Source: JAJRVM01 sp041752115
GTDB taxonomy: Bacteria > Planctomycetota > Planctomycetia > Pirellulales > Pirellulaceae
Direction of reading: 5' to 3'
Assembly (NCBI GenBank): GCA_041752115.1
Contig: JBGSHS010000177.1
Span: 116,843-180,842 of the forward strand
Length of the DNA: 64,000 nt
The notes under the pieces: model-generated
Told to the model about the DNA's origin: nothing
Databases searched by the model: none
What the model saw: the letters and a program-made list of their open reading frames with translations, nothing else
Program-made: the position numbers and the translations under genes
Part shown: piece after piece, positions 25,968-34,078 of the stretch
Layout of the letters: every line of letters begins with the position of its first letter
How positions within the stretch are numbered: position 1 is the stretch's first letter

Positions 25968-28295
25968 ATGGCCGAGCCAGCACGAATCGTGTGGTTGACG
26001 TCGGCATTGGCTCGCTTGCAGGCCGCCTTGCGTTCGGATCAGACGAGCGCTGACCGACTTCTGTCACAACACGTCAGCACCGCCAATCGTATCCTTCAGC
26101 AGACCTTTGCGGGCGTCGACGTGGTTGTCGTCCGTGAGCGATTTTGCGGCTATTCAGCCAAGCCTGATATCGATGTGCTGCTGGTCGAGACTATCCCGGC
26201 GCCAGCCTGGGACACGCTTGCCGCGCAGGGACTGTCCGCGGGTGTTGTTGCGTACTGTGACGCGGGCCAGCATATGCCCCCAGAACTCGAACCGGCGTCC
26301 TACATCGTCAAGGTGTTTCACGGCGAGGAGGACTCACCGTTGCAGAAGGAATGGCTCGCGTGGAACGCGTGTCGGCCGCCCGGTTTGCGGACGGACAATC
26401 TGTTGACGGGCCTCCGGTGCGGAGCGCCGGGGCCCAACCAGAAAGGGCTGGTCAGCCTTGTGTACAACGACGGACATTCGATGCTGGGGACGGGCGAAAT
26501 CGTTCCTCTCGATAATGCGGTTGTTGATTGCTGCTTGTTTGGCACACCTACGCTGGAGTCACTTGAGCTGGCAATTCGCCGCCTGTTTAATGGTCTTAAC
26601 GGTCGGTTCTACACTCAGTCGTACATACCCGGCGACTGCACCCGCACCCTCGCGGACATGGCCAGCAAGACCGGTGCGCACTCGCTTGGCGCAAGGCTTC
26701 GGCAAACCCTGCCAAAGTGGAAGGACACGGCATCCAGGAGCGAGCCGGTAACTGCCGAAGGAGGCATCAGCGACGCGGAGCGTCTACGCCATCGACGCGA
26801 AGCGCTCGCGCTGCTCGCCCGCCATCAGGACACGTTTATCGACCCGTGCGATTTCCTGCACCAGCTTCTGGAACGATCTGAAGCGGGCTGGCGAGTCTGC
26901 CCACGACTGCTCCACGGTTGCAGCCACGGCGACCTGCACGGACGGAACATTCTTGTCAGTCTCGTAAACGACGAAGTGAGTTCGCTGGTCGTGTTCGACT
27001 ACGAGAAGATGGACCCTCACAATGTGGTGGGTTGGGATTTTGTCAAGCTGGAGACAGAGCTGAAGGTGCGTGTGTACCCGCATCTTTTTTCCCAACAGCA
27101 CGTTGGGTTCATTGAGCAGGCACATGACTTCGAGGTGACCTTGGACCGGATCACGGAGGCGTTACACGATCACAATGACATGGACCAGGAATCCATAAAC
27201 AAACTGCCGGATCCCGCCCAACGGCACCTCGCTCGACTCATTCTGGCTATCCGCGCGCGGGCCAAAGAGTATCTGGGCGTCCAGCGCTGCCGTAGCCGCG
27301 AATGGTTGGAGGAATATTACTTTCTCCTCTGTTGCTATGGCGTCTACGCCGTCAAGTTTCCAGCTTACGGCAGACGCGAGCTCCTTGGTGCCTATGTGTC
27401 CGCGGGTGTCGCAGCACGCCGCATGGATTGGCCGTGGCGAAATCGGAACGCCGAGAAGGAACTGCCCCGCGAAGCCGCCCGCGCCGTTGTGGCCCAGTGT
27501 GATGCCAACACACTGCCCTTGCAAGAAGACCTGGTCACAACGTGGCACACCTGGCGAAATGACCATCCGGAACTGCGATACTGTTACCACTCGGATCTCG
27601 AATTCGTTCGCGTCTGGTCACGCGCGGCGTTGAGCAAGCCGACTTGTCCGTTCGTGAACGCCGCACGGTATATCCTGCAGCAACTCCAGCGGGAGTATCC
27701 TCACGTTGCCGAATTTGACGAGGAGCTTGCGCTGGTTTGCCGTGAATTGGATGACGAACCCGGTGTCAAAGAGGCACTCCAGCGCCTGGATTGGCGATAC
27801 GACCATCGCAGCGAAGAAACGCTGTGTCGCTTTGGCGCAGCGTTGAAGAAGAGAGCCCACAACGCGTGGAATGGCGAAATGCCGTTACCCGAAGAGGTCC
27901 GCCGCCAGCTGTCCCAATCGCTCGACTACTATCAGCGCGCGTACGGACTCCGCCGCTACTACTACCCCGGCGTCAACGTGGCCGCACTGAAGAAACTGCT
28001 TGGTGACCCGAACGCGTCAGTCGTTGCGTGCGACGTGCTCAAGTCGCTCCCTGACACGGAGGGAGACACCGTCTGGATCCTTGCCACGCGCGGCGAGCTA
28101 GAGCTCATATCGGGGCAGTATGAACATGCCACACAGCATTACAGCAGGGCATGCGCCGCCGCCGACTGCGACGCGCACGCTCGGCGTGCCATGCGGAAAC
28201 AGGTCGAACTGCTACGCCTCGCACTCGATAGCCAAGCAGAGAATTACTGGAGCAACGAGAAACTGGATGCCATCTTCGGCCGCGAACCATCCTGA
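25968..28295 (+). CDS. APH-like (TCAD9-type) plus TPR-sensor protein, putative conflict/immune signalling component
   Basis: 775 residues, cytoplasmic. Residues 1-500 look like an aminoglycoside-phosphotransferase-like fold of the type described as ternary-complex-associated domain 9: VVVVRERFCGYSAKPDIDVL (N-lobe), YIVKVFHGEEDSPLQKEWLA, GLVSLVYNDGHSMLGTGEIV, RRLFNGLNGRFYTQSY, then CSHGDLHGRNILVSLV (catalytic loop) and LVVFDYEKMDPHNVVGWDF (metal Asp), DFVKLETELKVR. The catalytic-loop Asp and the later Asp are present. Residues 620-770 match TPR-sensor/DUF4071-like repeats (LDYYQRAYGLRRYYYPGVNV, AALKKLLGD, TRGELELISGQYEHATQHYS). Such domain pairs occur in NTP-dependent conflict systems with TIR, caspase or other effectors. 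Family calls are from memory. Confidence 0.7.
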   Translation: MAEPARIVWLTSALARLQAALRSDQTSADRLLSQHVSTANRILQQTFAGVDVVVVRERFCGYSAKPDIDVLLVETIPAPAWDTLAAQGLSAGVVAYCDAGQHMPPELEPASYIVKVFHGEEDSPLQKEWLAWNACRPPGLRTDNLLTGLRCGAPGPNQKGLVSLVYNDGHSMLGTGEIVPLDNAVVDCCLFGTPTLESLELAIRRLFNGLNGRFYTQSYIPGDCTRTLADMASKTGAHSLGARLRQTLPKWKDTASRSEPVTAEGGISDAERLRHRREALALLARHQDTFIDPCDFLHQLLERSEAGWRVCPRLLHGCSHGDLHGRNILVSLVNDEVSSLVVFDYEKMDPHNVVGWDFVKLETELKVRVYPHLFSQQHVGFIEQAHDFEVTLDRITEALHDHNDMDQESINKLPDPAQRHLARLILAIRARAKEYLGVQRCRSREWLEEYYFLLCCYGVYAVKFPAYGRRELLGAYVSAGVAARRMDWPWRNRNAEKELPREAARAVVAQCDANTLPLQEDLVTTWHTWRNDHPELRYCYHSDLEFVRVWSRAALSKPTCPFVNAARYILQQLQREYPHVAEFDEELALVCRELDDEPGVKEALQRLDWRYDHRSEETLCRFGAALKKRAHNAWNGEMPLPEEVRRQLSQSLDYYQRAYGLRRYYYPGVNVAALKKLLGDPNASVVACDVLKSLPDTEGDTVWILATRGELELISGQYEHATQHYSRACAAADCDAHARRAMRKQVELLRLALDSQAENYWSNEKLDAIFGREPS

Positions 28296-28912
28296 ATTGT
28301 TGGCGTGGTTGGCTGAAGACGGACTGTCGAAGGCGGACGTGATCCGGCCCATCACTTCGTCCGGCAGTTTCCCCCCCGGTACAGCATCTTGCCACTTCGC
28401 CCGAAAACGATGTGGAAGCAGGGAAAGGCGAATGGTACACTTTCTGCGGCCGACTGCGCACGGTTGGTAACGCGGCAGCTTCGGCCGTCCCCTTTAATGC
28501 CATACATGTGGCACTCAGAGGCAGTCCGAATGACGGAGAGTCACTCCACCTTACCCACTCACCCGCCAAGATTGTACCGATCTCCTTTTCATTCGGCGTT
28601 TCTGCGGCTCGAAATCCGGATGGACTTCACGGACCCACAGAGATCACAGAGAACCGAAATGCCGGCCGAAACTCTCTTGGCAGCTCTTGCCCACTTCCTC
28701 CGCGCCCCTCCCTCCGTGTCTCCGTGCCTCCGTACGGGAAAACGGGGTCTGAGAGAAGACGGAGTCCGTTTCTCCTAAAACAACCGAATTACAACAGTGA
28801 TAATTGTTTCGGTCGTCGCACCGTGATTGCTGAGCCCCTATCTACGCATGGCGTACGTGGGGGCAGCATGCCCAAGAGGGATTCTTCAAAAGGCCCCCTT
28901 CCGCTTTGAACA
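28296..28912. repeat. intergenic repeats R4, R3 and partial R1 (copy c)
   Basis: No gene. In order: 28498-28530 (atgccatacatgtggcactc; shared with 40439-40471), 28539-28606 (tcactccaccttacccactc; shared with 37381-37448) and 28616-28770 (diverged copy of repeat R1: acttcctccgcgcccctccc, tccgtgtctccgtgcctccg). Three dispersed families are thus stacked end to end. Confidence 0.65.
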
Positions 28913-28930
28913 GTGACTGTCCAACACCTC

Positions 28931-29194
28931 ATGCGAGAACGTTGGATGGTGCAGCCACGATCAATGGGTGAACGTGTGGAGATCACTGTTCCCATTTCTT
29001 CACTTGAGATTGATGAGAACATGTTACCTTCCGAGCGATTCATCCCGCCATCGGACGAGGAGTGGCAGCGGCTGCAGCAGGCTCCGGAGACGGCAAAGGA
29101 ATTTGACCGCCAACGGGGGCGATTGTTTCGTGCCACGCTCCGGAATACGAGGTGTGACTTCAGAGAACCGTCACCTGCACTACTGGCAAGATGA
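28931..29194 (+). CDS. small hypothetical protein upstream of the membrane TIR/SLOG-like gene
   Basis: 87 residues from ATG 28931 (a GTG at 28913 adds six). Sequence: MRERWMVQPRSMGERVEITV, PISSLEIDENMLPSERFIPP, SDEEWQRLQQAPETAKEFDR. Strand followed by acidic helix, no membrane segment, no family recognised. It ends 45 bases before the membrane protein gene, same strand, so it may be the first gene of a pair. Coding status is uncertain. Confidence 0.35.
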   Translation: MRERWMVQPRSMGERVEITVPISSLEIDENMLPSERFIPPSDEEWQRLQQAPETAKEFDRQRGRLFRATLRNTRCDFREPSPALLAR

Positions 29195-29239
29195 TGTGTT
29201 TTACGAGTGTGTCCCGTGACTCGCGGAGGTGTTTGAGCG

Positions 29240-30751
29240 ATGACCGACACTGGTGATGACACGGCTGCTACTAGTCGCACGCGAATCAGTCTACTGGCGA
29301 TCATTTGTGGTGTCGTGGTGGCACGCTTTCTTGCCTCGTGTGTGCTGTTTGTGCTCCATGTTCTGTGTGTGTTGGCTGCAGCATTGAAAATCCCATGCTT
29401 GGGCCCCATTCAGGTGGACATATTTTGCACTCTAGGGCCGTTCATTGCCTGCTTCTCCTGCCTCTTGGCAGGTTGGCTAACTGCTGACATTGCTGAACAC
29501 AATCGTGTCCTGAACGCGTTCCTCAGTGGAGCAGCACGAGCGATTTCGGAACTCGTGTGGGTGTTCGCGTTCGCATTCGCTTCTCCTGATTCAGCCAACG
29601 CTTGCCCCTTAGACGCTGCGTCTCTCATCACGGATTCGTCTCTTTGCCTGCTGGCTTTTTCGGGTGCCGGATTTCTGAACAGCCTGTTGAACAATCATCG
29701 TCCGCGCAGAAGGCAATGGCGATATGTCACTCGTACGGGACGGGAACTCTCGGTGCTAGTCCCACGGACGCACCGCGTTGCCGCTGAGCTGTACTTCGCC
29801 GGCGGCATGCTATCGGGCCTGGTAGTGGTGTTTGGACCAACAGTGATCTGGTTAAAAACGATGTCGATCCAATCGGAGATTAGTGCCATTCATGCTGGAG
29901 TTCGTGTCGGCGCAGCACGCCCTCATGCCGAGCTGAAAGAGATGGAAGAAGTGGCTCAGTCACTGCGCATGCTGCAAACGGATCTGCTACTCACCGGCAT
30001 TTTTACCTGCCTGGTATGCTATAAGCTCGGAAATCGCCGAACACCGCTGGCCGCGGACACGGTGTTGAAAGAGGATCCGCGGCCTCCCGTACTGTACCTA
30101 CGTCCCTTTTCCCATGATGGGCGAAAACCATTCGACCGATGGTGGGAGACCGTCTTCAATTCGCTCGCTGCAGCGGGGCGAAAGACCTTTGAGGAATTAG
30201 TTGTAAACGCTTTTCAGCTCATCGGCCCAGTAGTGGCAATTGGCCGTCCTGATGAGATACTCCCTCAGTCTGGCGCCGCCCGCGTTTATGTCCAGGAAGA
30301 GTTATGGCAAGAGCTTGTCACCGACATCATGCTACGCTCGCAAGCGGTGGTCGTACAGGCAGGGGACAGCAAAGGCGTGCGATGGGAGTTTGAAGAGGCA
30401 GGGACAATTGTGACGCCAGCAAGAGTAGTCCTCTTCTTTTCGCACAAACTTGGGAGAGGCCGCGAAAAGAAATATCAGGCGTTTCGAAACTGGGCACAAC
30501 AGGTCTTCCCAGCGCCATTGCCAGACACGATCGGCGAGAGTTTCTTCGTGTATTTTTCTCGTGAACCCATTTGGCGGCCGAGAACGCTAATGCCAGATGG
30601 GGAAGTGCCCGACGATCACCCGCTCATCGCGCCGCTGCTGTGCTTGCGAAGAGAGAGCGCTTTTCGTTCTCGTCGACGATCGTGGTATGTCTTGATAATC
30701 ACGATCATAATCTTGGTGTGCATTATCTTGCTTATGCGTGGCTGTCAATAG
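29240..30751 (+). CDS. multi-pass membrane protein with cytoplasmic TIR/SLOG-like domain
   Basis: 503 residues. Hydrophobic helices at about 15-50, 55-80, 90-115, 130-150, 175-200 and 245-265, and a last one at 475-497 (WYVLIITIIILVCIILLMRG). Between the sixth and the last lies a roughly 190-residue soluble domain: PPVLYLRPFSHDG, FEELVVNAFQLIGPVVAIGR, PDEILPQSGAARVYVQEELW, VTDIMLRSQAVVVQAGDSKG, VRWEFEEAGTIVTPARVVLF. The LYLRxF start, GPVVAIGRP loop and WEfEe helix resemble TIR- or SLOG-like nucleotide-binding domains found in bacterial signalling and conflict proteins. That assignment is an inference. Position 0.9 kb after the APH-like/TPR gene, same strand, suggests a functional link but not a tight operon. 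Confidence 0.65.
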   Translation: MTDTGDDTAATSRTRISLLAIICGVVVARFLASCVLFVLHVLCVLAAALKIPCLGPIQVDIFCTLGPFIACFSCLLAGWLTADIAEHNRVLNAFLSGAARAISELVWVFAFAFASPDSANACPLDAASLITDSSLCLLAFSGAGFLNSLLNNHRPRRRQWRYVTRTGRELSVLVPRTHRVAAELYFAGGMLSGLVVVFGPTVIWLKTMSIQSEISAIHAGVRVGAARPHAELKEMEEVAQSLRMLQTDLLLTGIFTCLVCYKLGNRRTPLAADTVLKEDPRPPVLYLRPFSHDGRKPFDRWWETVFNSLAAAGRKTFEELVVNAFQLIGPVVAIGRPDEILPQSGAARVYVQEELWQELVTDIMLRSQAVVVQAGDSKGVRWEFEEAGTIVTPARVVLFFSHKLGRGREKKYQAFRNWAQQVFPAPLPDTIGESFFVYFSREPIWRPRTLMPDGEVPDDHPLIAPLLCLRRESAFRSRRRSWYVLIITIIILVCIILLMRGCQ

Positions 30752-30935
30752 TTGGTCCGGACTTCTCAACACGTTGCCGGCCTTCCTGTAAGATGCTCAT
30801 GGCACTTCATTGCGGCATTGCAGCGACGCATCGCCAGAGGCAAAGACGGCGGCCGAAGCGTCGACCACCTTGCCCAGATACCAATTGTGCAGCAGAGCGC
30901 AGCGGGCCGACGGGAAGTTGACGTTCCCCGACGGT

Positions 30936-30975
30936 CACGTCTCGTTGCGAAGCGCTAATTTCGCAGCGAGACGTG
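30936..30975. repeat. long hairpin, 16-bp arms, 8-nt loop
   Basis: Left arm cacgtctcgttgcgaa (30936-30951), loop gcgctaat, right arm ttcgcagcgagacgtg (30960-30975). The arms pair at 15 positions plus one G-T. It lies 185 bases downstream of the membrane protein stop with no T-run after it. It could be a terminator of an unusual kind, a REP, or a recombination site. Confidence 0.7.
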
Positions 30976-30980
30976 TTCAT

Positions 30981-31418
30981 TTATCCATCAGGTGATCCCC
31001 GTGTGTGGATCCTCTCTCCCGCATAATTCCGTCCCCTACAGGTCAACACTCCCTTCGGCATCCGCCCCTGACGGCCACTCTGCGCCCGGCCGCGCAAATG
31101 GCTCAATTCCTGGCCGCGACTGATAAACACCGCGATAGATCCATCACGACACGAACCGTAGATTGTGGCTTCGTCAACCGAAGATGCAAGCTGCGTCACA
31201 GCGCTGCCGCGAAGTGCGACACACTTCACAACGGATTGGTCTCTCGCGTCGATGACAAGAACTCGTCCAGAATCCGTCGCGGCCACGCATGTCGAGTTCG
31301 AATTGCGCACACATAGCACGCTCGAGAGTTGCTCCTCGGGAGAACGGTCGATGACGCCGTGAATCAGGCGATCGATGCCTATCCCGATCGACTGACGCAT
31401 ACGCTTCGAGTTGGCCAT
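30981..31418 (-). CDS. putative WD40-like beta-propeller fragment
   Basis: 145 residues from ATG 31418. The middle reads VLCVRNSNSTCVAATDSGRV, LVIDARDQSVVKCVALRGSA, VTQLASSVDEATIYGSCRDG, SIAVF: two consecutive four-strand blades of WD40 type (the 'CVAATDSGRVLVID' and 'IYGSCRDGSIAVF' ends). A normal propeller needs at least four blades, and the sequence after SIAVF is Arg-rich and unstructured, so this is probably the remains of a longer gene rather than an intact protein. Confidence 0.35.
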   Translation of the reverse strand: MANSKRMRQSIGIGIDRLIHGVIDRSPEEQLSSVLCVRNSNSTCVAATDSGRVLVIDARDQSVVKCVALRGSAVTQLASSVDEATIYGSCRDGSIAVFISRGQELSHLRGRAQSGRQGRMPKGVLTCRGRNYAGERIHTRGSPDG

Positions 31419-31450
31419 GCCGCCGCACTCTACCGCGGAACGATGAGTCA

Positions 31451-31813
31451 ATGAATGGGAATGGCGATGACCATCTTCGCGCACTACTGGAAGTGCAAAT
31501 CGGCAGTGCCCCGAATGGTAGCAAATCGACTGTGCTTGTTTGGGTCGGCACAGCGTTCAACGGCGGACTGGTGCTGCCACGTCAAGAAATTCGGCGGTTG
31601 GGTCTATAAGAGTATTCATCGACGCCAGCCATTCTCGCCGACGGACAACAGGTGGAACTGCTCACGTACACGTGTTACCTCGACTGGTTCGGGCGCGAGT
31701 ATCGGACCCAAATCGTCGCCAACGAAGGAGCGCACCCCTTGCTGGGGACCATGTTACTCGACGGTCACGACCTGCACATAAGCTGCAAGTGCCGTACCGT
31801 TACACTCGTTTAA
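31451..31813 (+). pseudogene. clan AA (retropepsin-like) aspartic protease, catalytic Asp lost and internal stop
   Basis: The frame starts at ATG 31451: RALLEVQIGSAPNGSKSTVL, VWVGTAFNGGLVLPRQEIRR, LGL, TAA stop (31607-31609), EYSSTPAILADGQQVELLTY, YLDWFGREYRTQIVANEGAH, PLLGTMLLDGHDLHI. This is the usual small bacterial clan AA aspartic protease, in which the first hallmark would read VDTAFNG and the second LLGTxLL. Here the catalytic Asp is Gly (GGC for GAC), and there is an in-frame TAA. Both changes point to a dead gene. Confidence 0.75.
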
Positions 31814-31935
31814 CGGCGTCAGCCGAGCACGTGGGAATACGGTGATGCGGCCGGGCGACTGTAACCGACTTCGGTTTTCTGGTGTATCCATGAGTAGGTG
31901 CATTCGTCGAATTCCCTGCGGGGGAAAGTGAGTGT

Positions 31936-32874
31936 GTGAGCATGTGGACGTTGTTGGCCATCCTGCTGCTGGGACTCGGTTTAGCACCGGCGGCGCATGC
32001 GGAACCGCTTGATACAAAACATGTTGCGAAGGATGCGCAATGGTTCGTCCACCTGGATGTCGACGCGATCAAAGCTGGCCAGGTACCCCAGGCGCTGGGC
32101 TCCCTGTTGTCCAACTCGCGGCCCGGCCCCCGGGAGCTGAAACAGGTGGCCGAGTGGGTGGGCTTGGAACTGACGAAGGACCTTCATGGTATTACCGTTT
32201 ATGGCAGGCGTTACTCCGAACCGGCGGCCGTGGTAATCGTGTACGCGAAGGTCGATCGCCAGCGTCTGATGAACTATCTCCAACACATGCCTGGTTACCA
32301 TACCGACTCGTACGGGAACCGCGAACTGATGGTCTGGCGCGAGAAACCGGTCAATCGGAACGAGCATACGGTGACCGGCTGCTTTTGTCGTCCGGGCGTG
32401 ATCGTCTTCGGTCGGGATGCTGCCGAGGTGAAGCGGGCCTTGGACGTGATCGACGGGACGTCGCCCAGCCTGTCGGAGAGTGATCCGCTGCTGGATGTCG
32501 AGACTCCGCCGGGCACCATGATCCAAGCCCGGGGTGTCGACCTGTCCGGCGTGGAACTGCCGTTCAAATCGCCGTTGGTGCGCAAAAGCAAGTCGTTCCG
32601 TATTGCACTGGGTGAACATGAGGGCGAGGCGTTCGCCGTGGCCGTTGCGACCACCGAGTCGGTGGAGACGGCCAACCAGCTGCGCTCGGTTGTCGAGGGG
32701 CTGGTGGCCATGGCCGAGTTGCAGTTCGAGTCAGACCAACAGATATCACAGATGCTGGAGGCAGTGGAGATCTCGTTGGCAGGAAAGAGCGTGATGGTGG
32801 AGCTTCGCGGGCCCGTGGAAAACGCTAAGGAGCTGATCAAGAAAGCGTGGAAGAACCCTTTGAAGCTAAAGTGA
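31936..32874 (+). CDS. secreted protein of unknown function, first gene of ECF-sigma operon
   Basis: 312 residues with a clear signal peptide (WTLLAILLLGLGLAPAAHAE). The mature part has alternating strands and helices: DAQWFVHLDVDAIKAGQVPQ, DLHGITVYGRRYSEPAAVVI, GCFCRPGVIVFGRDAAEVKR, GTMIQARGVDLSGVELPF. This pattern (helices and strands around 'FVHLDVDAI' and 'ITVYG') recalls the large family of planctomycete periplasmic proteins of unknown function encoded next to ECF sigma factors. Its stop codon overlaps the GTG proposed as start of the sigma factor gene (GTGA), implying coupling. Confidence 0.75.
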   Translation: MSMWTLLAILLLGLGLAPAAHAEPLDTKHVAKDAQWFVHLDVDAIKAGQVPQALGSLLSNSRPGPRELKQVAEWVGLELTKDLHGITVYGRRYSEPAAVVIVYAKVDRQRLMNYLQHMPGYHTDSYGNRELMVWREKPVNRNEHTVTGCFCRPGVIVFGRDAAEVKRALDVIDGTSPSLSESDPLLDVETPPGTMIQARGVDLSGVELPFKSPLVRKSKSFRIALGEHEGEAFAVAVATTESVETANQLRSVVEGLVAMAELQFESDQQISQMLEAVEISLAGKSVMVELRGPVENAKELIKKAWKNPLKLK

Positions 32875-33482
32875 GCCAGCGAAGCGAACTGCCGAGCCCG
32901 CGGACCGAGTCGGCCGACGACGATGCACTTGCGCGCCGCGCGCAGGCCGGCTGTACCACTAGCTTCGAAGAACTCGCCAGGCGTTATCAAGTTCCGCTCG
33001 TGCATTTCCTCGGGCGTTGGACGTCGCGCGAGGACGCAGAGGACCTTGGGCAGGACGCGCTGCTCCGCGCGTACCGAAACCTGCAGCGGTATCGGCCTGG
33101 CCGTTCGTTCGCCGCGTGGCTGTTCACCATCGCGCGGCGGCTGAGCATCAACCACCAGCGCCGCCGGCGGCCGACGGGGGAGTGCGAGGCAGTCGAACGG
33201 ATCGAACAGGACGGACCCGGGCCGGGAGAGGTCATGGCGAAGGAAGAGAGCCGGCAGCAATTGTGGGTCGTGGCAGCAGGCGTGCTGAGCGAGCCGCAGA
33301 TGACCGCCACCTGGCTGTACTACGTGGAAGAAATGTCGGTCGGGCAGATCGCTCGCGTGTTGCAGTGCTCGCAGACCGCCGCCAAAGTGACGTTGTATCG
33401 TGCACGCAAGAGGCTGATGCCCGCCCTTGAAAACCTGCAAGCCCATGACTCAAGGCAGCCCCGCCACGCGGCGATGGATTGA
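32871..33482 (+). CDS. ECF-type RNA polymerase sigma factor
   Basis: About 203 residues. Region 2: ARRYQVPLVHFLGRWTSRED, AEDLGQDALLRAYRNLQRYR, SFAAWLFTIARRLSINH (the D-AEDLxQD and W-L-F-T-I-A-R hallmarks). Region 4: MSVGQIARVLQCSQTAAKVT, LYRARKRL, a helix-turn-helix for the -35 element. The start is set at GTG 32871, whose last bases form the stop of the upstream gene (GTGA overlap); an alternative GTG at 32847 adds eight residues. It directs RNA polymerase to a regulon that probably includes this operon. The following small membrane protein is a candidate anti-sigma factor. Confidence 0.92.
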   Translation: MSQRSELPSPRTESADDDALARRAQAGCTTSFEELARRYQVPLVHFLGRWTSREDAEDLGQDALLRAYRNLQRYRPGRSFAAWLFTIARRLSINHQRRRRPTGECEAVERIEQDGPGPGEVMAKEESRQQLWVVAAGVLSEPQMTATWLYYVEEMSVGQIARVLQCSQTAAKVTLYRARKRLMPALENLQAHDSRQPRHAAMD

Positions 33483-33513
33483 GACTGCGGCCGACCGATT
33501 GTGGAGTTGAACG

Positions 33514-34002
33514 ATGCGTGACCCTATAGGGACCGACCAAGAACGACGACTGGCCGAAATACTGCGGATCGAGGCCGAAGCGACGCGCCCGGCCTTTTCC
33601 GAAGCGTTGCAGGCACGGATCTGCGAGTCGCTCAAGCCACTGGACCTTCCTGCGAAAGGTCGGTCAGGCGGCTGGCGCTCGAGGCCAACGTGGCTTTCGG
33701 CGGCAGTTGCCGCATCGCTTCTGGTGACAACGGTGAGTGTCGCTTCGTGGCTTGGCAGGTCGCCACATCTGGGCCTTCCGCCAGAACCACATGTCGCGGC
33801 ACAACCTGATCCTCGAGAGACCGCGGCCGCCCCGGATTTGATTGCCGCCACGACGAGCGAAGTGGCCGGCCAGTTGGGCCTGATGGTCGATGAAGCACTG
33901 ACGGCGGGCCAGTGGGCGTACCTCGATCACGACGCGCGCGTGGCAGTTCAGCTCCTACTGGATCAGTTGCCGTTTGATGCGGAATCGACCGAGAACCTGT
34001 GA
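33514..34002 (+). CDS. putative anti-sigma factor, single-pass membrane protein
   Basis: 162 residues; the ATG follows GGAG with a seven-base gap. A soluble helical N-terminus of about 55 residues (ERRLAEILRIEAEATRPAFS, EALQARICESLKPLDL) precedes one membrane helix at about 65-87 (LSAAVAASLLVTTVSVASWL). The outer part is short, with HDARVAVQLLLDQLPFDA near the end. Size, topology and position right after an ECF sigma gene fit an anti-sigma factor. No HxxxCxxC zinc motif is present, so it would be of the zinc-free kind. The function is inferred from context. Confidence 0.65.
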   Translation: MRDPIGTDQERRLAEILRIEAEATRPAFSEALQARICESLKPLDLPAKGRSGGWRSRPTWLSAAVAASLLVTTVSVASWLGRSPHLGLPPEPHVAAQPDPRETAAAPDLIAATTSEVAGQLGLMVDEALTAGQWAYLDHDARVAVQLLLDQLPFDAESTENL

Positions 34003-34078
34003 ACCCCGTTCCTATCGGGAGTCCATCAGCCTGTGACGGATGATTGCCCCTGGGCTTATCGTTTGAGGAGGGTGTGTC

